Source of the DNA: an uncultured Coriobacteriaceae bacterium
GTDB taxonomy: Bacteria > Actinomycetota > Coriobacteriia > Coriobacteriales > UMGS124
DNA length: 8,723 bases
Direction of reading: 5' to 3'
Assembly: GCA_900555105.1 (NCBI GenBank)
Contig: USJP01000044.1
Coordinates: 1-8,723 of the forward strand
Shown piece by piece: positions 5,826-8,723 of this stretch; positions within the stretch are counted from its first letter, which is position 1, and each line of letters starts with the position of its first letter. Below the pieces are notes generated by a model. That model was not told the origin of the DNA. It did no database searches and worked only from the letters and a program-made list of their open reading frames with translations. A program made the translations under genes and the position numbers.

Positions 5826-7104
5826 TTCGACTTTGGCGGTTTGCCTGCACAACAAGCGTATTGGAACTCTCCGTCGGGTTCGCAATGGCGCTCGCTTTTC
5901 GTATACTGCAGACGTTGCCTCGCGCATGCAGGGCGCCCCGCTGCTTTCGACTCTTTTTCCTGTTTGCGAGAGCGAATATGACGCGGCGACGACCGCCATT
6001 TGGTTCCAGGGCCTTTTGCCGGAAGACGCTCGTCTTGATCAGGTCAGGCGGTTTTATGATATTGAGGGCGGCGATTACATCGACGTGCTCGAATGTATCG
6101 GTTGGGAATGCGCCGGTGCAGTAAGTGTTATGTCGGAGGTTGAATGGCAAAAAAGGAGTGCAGGAGAAGGAGCAAGGGCTGGCTATCAGTCGGTCACTGC
6201 GAAATCGCTAGCCGAACGACTTGCGGCTCTGCCTTCTTATCCGTATGACACGCAGGACACGCTTCGCATGTCGCTCGGCGGATTTCAGGAAAAACTCTGT
6301 GTATACGGGCTGCCTGTTGCTGAGGGCGCGACCTATATTTCACCGGATGGTTTTGCAATTCCGATTGGCGGGGCTGCGTCCACGCATATCATCAAGCCAC
6401 AACCGTTGCGTTTCCCCGGTCTGGTTCAAGCGGAGGCTTGGGCCATGCATGTGGCATCGTGCGTGACTGACGCAGCGCGTGTTGCAGTGCTTGAGCTGCC
6501 TGATGGTGCGCAGGCCCTTTGCGTTGAGCGTTTTGACCGTACGATAGACGAGACTGGTGGAATTGCGCGAATCCATCAGGAAGATTGTGCTCAGGCGCTG
6601 GGGATATCGCCAGCGCACAAATACGCTACGCAAGCCTCGCCCAAGAAAAGCGACCCCACCTTCGCGCGCATTGCCAAGACCTTGCTTCGCTATGCCGAAG
6701 GCGATGGGGAAGCTCAGCTCATGCGGTTGTTTGACCAAATGGTCGTCAATGTGGTCCTGGGTAATACTGATGCTCACGCGAAAAACTATTCGCTGATGCA
6801 CGTGGGCCCGTTGGGGGTGAGACTTTCCCCCTTGTATGACGTGGTCCCGGCTTTGGAAATAACGCCCGGGATTAAACATATGGGTATGCGGGTGGCAAAC
6901 CAGATAGCGATATCCAAAGTTGGACGTGCGGAACTTCTTTCTGAAGGAGCAAGTTGGGGTTTGCTCCAATCGACCCTGGATGATCGCCTCGATAGCGACT
7001 TGAAGGCCCTGGCATCTGGGTTGGAGCGAGCGCGTACCGATTACCCCCAGGCCGCAGCTCGACACGAGGGTCCCGCATTGGAGAGGCTGGCTCGGCTGGG
7101 GTAG
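5815..7104 (+). CDS. hipA: HipA-family serine/threonine kinase toxin
   Basis: A 429-residue kinase of the HipA (PI3/4-kinase-like) fold. E. coli HipA phosphorylates glutamyl-tRNA synthetase, which stops translation and promotes persistence. The N-terminal subdomain (about 1-110) is present, including WFQGLLPEDARLDQVRRF (63-80). The glycine-rich loop is SLGGFQEK (153-160); its Ser153 aligns with the autophosphorylated Ser150 of E. coli. HIIK (191-194) carries the ATP-binding lysine. ERFDR (238-242) and RIHQEDCAQALG (252-263) are family blocks. The catalytic loop is LGNTDAHAKNYS (315-326) with D319 as the base, and LYDV (340-343) carries the metal-binding D342. All catalytic residues look intact, so an active kinase is expected. 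It starts inside the end of hipB (11-base overlap, AGGGTGG upstream) and is held in check by that protein. The kinase target here is not known; it is a single-chain HipA, not the split HipBST type. Confidence 0.92.
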   Translation: MTGSSTLAVCLHNKRIGTLRRVRNGARFSYTADVASRMQGAPLLSTLFPVCESEYDAATTAIWFQGLLPEDARLDQVRRFYDIEGGDYIDVLECIGWECAGAVSVMSEVEWQKRSAGEGARAGYQSVTAKSLAERLAALPSYPYDTQDTLRMSLGGFQEKLCVYGLPVAEGATYISPDGFAIPIGGAASTHIIKPQPLRFPGLVQAEAWAMHVASCVTDAARVAVLELPDGAQALCVERFDRTIDETGGIARIHQEDCAQALGISPAHKYATQASPKKSDPTFARIAKTLLRYAEGDGEAQLMRLFDQMVVNVVLGNTDAHAKNYSLMHVGPLGVRLSPLYDVVPALEITPGIKHMGMRVANQIAISKVGRAELLSEGASWGLLQSTLDDRLDSDLKALASGLERARTDYPQAAARHEGPALERLARLG

Positions 7105-7132
7105 AACGACAGGGCGGTGTTGAGCAGCCCGC

Positions 7133-8644
7133 TTATTGCCCAGTCGCCATGGCCTCGATGAGGTCCATGAGGTCTTGTTGGGTGTGGATGTCCATCTTGT
7201 GGTAGATGCTGCGGATGTGCGTCTTGGCGGTGCCCTGCGAGATTCCCAGCGAGTGGCCAACGTATGCGGCGGTTCTTCCACGGGCGAGCAGGCCCAGGAC
7301 TTCGTGCTCGCGCGGAGTGAGGGTGTATTGGCTTGCGAGCTCGGCGCAGGCGTTAGGAATCTCGTCGCCGTTTTCGGTGGGTTCGCCGGCGGCGAGCCAC
7401 TGGTGCAGGGCGCTGCGGGGGTCATTGAACACAAGCAACACCGTCACGAACAGCGCGAGCACAATGGAGAGAAAAACGAGCGGCGAGAGGGCCTGCTCTG
7501 CGCTGGGAGTGAGCGCTTCGCCCATGAAATGCCCAGGTATCTGCGATGCCTGGAACACCAGATAGCCAAAGGCGTACGTGCGCACCACAGGGTGATTCAT
7601 GCGCCTGGCAAGGTCGCCCCAGTATACGACCATGAAGAAGTAGAAGACGGCGAATCCCAGCTCGTTGACAGAGGCAGCCAACCAGGTTGGAACGGCGCTG
7701 ACGGAGGCAAGCGCGGCTCCGGCGGCCGTGCCCACCAGGCCGAGCGCGTAAATCTGCGAGGCGCCAAAACGCCGGCTGAGCAGAAGGCTTGCGATAAGGA
7801 GGAAGACTCCAGCCGCAAATTCTGCTACAGCAGGCCCTACCATGCCGGCGGTGGTTATGGAGCGTGAAGCCAGCACGCTGCCCATGAGTCCAAAAGTGAG
7901 GCCCACGAGTGCGGGCAGAATGAGCAGTGTCAAACTGAACGAAATAGTGCGCGCGGCACCTGGCGGGGGAGGGGGTGTGGGATTTTCCCCCAAGCGCCGT
8001 GTGCCCTCCCAGGTAAGCCATGAACAGGGGAGCGCGCAGATGATGAGCGTGCCAACTTGGATGATTTGCGGCGCGGCAAACAGCACGAGGAACGCGAGTG
8101 TCGAGGTGACGAGCGAGAGCCCCATGTCCATGAGTCCGCGTTGCAGGCTCATGCGCGAGAACATCTCACCCCATGCGATTTTGAGAAAGCCGATGGCCGC
8201 GCCGCCCAGGCACGAGCCTGCTATAAAGGCCGCAACGCTGTTCGTATAAGCTGTAAGTGCGATGCCGAGAGAGCCGCTGGCCAGCAAGATGCCTGCCAGT
8301 GTCATGGCGCCGCGCGAGCCAACGATGGTCGCCAGGCTGTCCGATAAGAAGACGATGACAGTGAGCATGGCAACATTTGCTAGCAGCGTGATGACGGTGG
8401 GGACGGCGAATATGCCGCTGAGCTGGGACAAGGCGCCCGAGGTCAAATAGGTTTTGCCTACAAGGCACGACCAGAGCCAAATGCACGCGAAGCTCGTCCA
8501 ACGCGGCCAACCGGACCGGAGCTCGTCGGCAGCCTCCTTGTGCCAAGTGCGCAGACGATTGCGGGGCACCGCCAGGTTGTTGAGCGTGTCGGCGGCAGGC
8601 CCGGTCGACACCAGACCTTCTGGTTTAGCTGCTGTGTTTGGCAT
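7133..8644 (-). CDS. Second membrane-anchored LuxR-type transcriptional regulator
   Basis: A 503-residue regulator of the same architecture as the one at 3922-5388, but clearly diverged in sequence. A polar N-terminus of about 45 residues precedes a multi-pass membrane domain (about 49-408), with hydrophobic stretches such as 79-100, 112-155, 173-208, 234-258, 270-290, 297-320, 328-342 and 384-406. A short loop rich in prolines (222-228) divides the domain in two, as in transporter-like folds. A linker follows, then a GerE/LuxR helix-turn-helix at 441-497: LTPREHEVLGLLARGRTAAY (442-461), LGISQGTAKTHIRSIYHKM (466-484) and QQDLMDLI (489-496). The ATG start has GAGGGG five bases upstream. It converges on hipA with only 28 bases between stops. 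No obvious target gene lies beside it in the window; one may lie past the right edge, in the divergent direction. The ligand is unknown. Confidence 0.88.
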   Translation of the reverse strand: MPNTAAKPEGLVSTGPAADTLNNLAVPRNRLRTWHKEAADELRSGWPRWTSFACIWLWSCLVGKTYLTSGALSQLSGIFAVPTVITLLANVAMLTVIVFLSDSLATIVGSRGAMTLAGILLASGSLGIALTAYTNSVAAFIAGSCLGGAAIGFLKIAWGEMFSRMSLQRGLMDMGLSLVTSTLAFLVLFAAPQIIQVGTLIICALPCSWLTWEGTRRLGENPTPPPPPGAARTISFSLTLLILPALVGLTFGLMGSVLASRSITTAGMVGPAVAEFAAGVFLLIASLLLSRRFGASQIYALGLVGTAAGAALASVSAVPTWLAASVNELGFAVFYFFMVVYWGDLARRMNHPVVRTYAFGYLVFQASQIPGHFMGEALTPSAEQALSPLVFLSIVLALFVTVLLVFNDPRSALHQWLAAGEPTENGDEIPNACAELASQYTLTPREHEVLGLLARGRTAAYVGHSLGISQGTAKTHIRSIYHKMDIHTQQDLMDLIEAMATGQ

Positions 8645-8695
8645 TATGGCCCCTCATATCCTGCGGTGGCGCGCTCCCCTGGCGATTGCGGTTCG

Positions 8696-8714
8696 GTTTG
8701 TGTCCCAAACAAAC
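8696..8714. promoter_or_regulatory. Inverted repeat upstream of the second LuxR-type gene
   Basis: GTTTGT-N7-ACAAAC, perfect 6-bp arms over 19 bp, centred about 60 bases before the start at 8644. Its place and size fit an operator for self-regulation, or for control of a divergent gene beyond the window edge. No good -35/-10 pair was found for the regulator itself in the 79 bases available. Confidence 0.35.
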
Positions 8715-8723
8715 GTGCCCGGA

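Noticed and set aside
7105..7132. A bidirectional terminator between the convergent hipA and LuxR-type genes
   Set aside because: Only a 4-bp GGGC/GCCC pairing is present, with no T-rich tail on either side.
6340..7434. A 364-codon open frame on the minus strand spanning the end of hipA and the end of the second regulator
   Set aside because: It runs antisense to intact kinase motifs of HipA and overlaps the LuxR-type gene in another frame; no family features are seen.

Overview
The window looks like chromosomal DNA from a GC-rich anaerobic actinobacterium of the class Coriobacteriia, most likely an Eggerthellaceae relative (Eggerthella, Slackia or Adlercreutzia type). Three things suggest this. 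There are two 'LuxR' regulators whose N-terminal half is a multi-pass membrane domain. There is a Tat-exported FAD reductase of the flavocytochrome c/fumarate reductase family that carries no heme domain and stands next to one of these regulators. Codon use is GC-rich. The genus assignment is inference; no rRNA or other marker is present.

Layout, left to right. (1) 98-834, minus: an rsmJ-type 16S rRNA guanine methyltransferase followed by a possible terminator. (2) 1005-1913, minus: a protein with the fold signature of HemN/HemW radical-SAM enzymes in which all three cluster cysteines are replaced (CxxxCxxC has become AxxxRxxA). (3) 1986-2022: a good terminator hairpin for the next gene. (4) 2075-3664, minus: a Tat-signal FAD-dependent reductase whose substrate residues do not match fumarate reductase. 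Its 5' leader carries a perfect 8-bp stem-loop just ahead of a textbook Shine-Dalgarno. (5) 3922-5388, plus, divergent from the reductase: a membrane LuxR-type regulator, probably its substrate-responsive controller. (6) 5464-7104, plus: a hipB-hipA toxin-antitoxin operon with a strong promoter whose -10 box lies at the centre of a 29-bp imperfect palindrome. (7) 7133-8644, minus, convergent with hipA: a second membrane LuxR-type regulator, with an inverted repeat upstream of its start.

The reductase and the divergent regulator probably form one functional unit: a cell-surface electron-acceptor reductase switched on by a membrane-embedded sensor. The hipBA pair looks like a separate, self-regulated module lying between two regulator genes, in a locally AT-richer stretch (37% GC counted over 5441-5540). 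The most unusual single item is the apparently non-catalytic HemN-like protein. No rRNA, tRNA, CRISPR array, transposase or integrase gene was recognised, and no gene-free stretch exceeds 300 bases.
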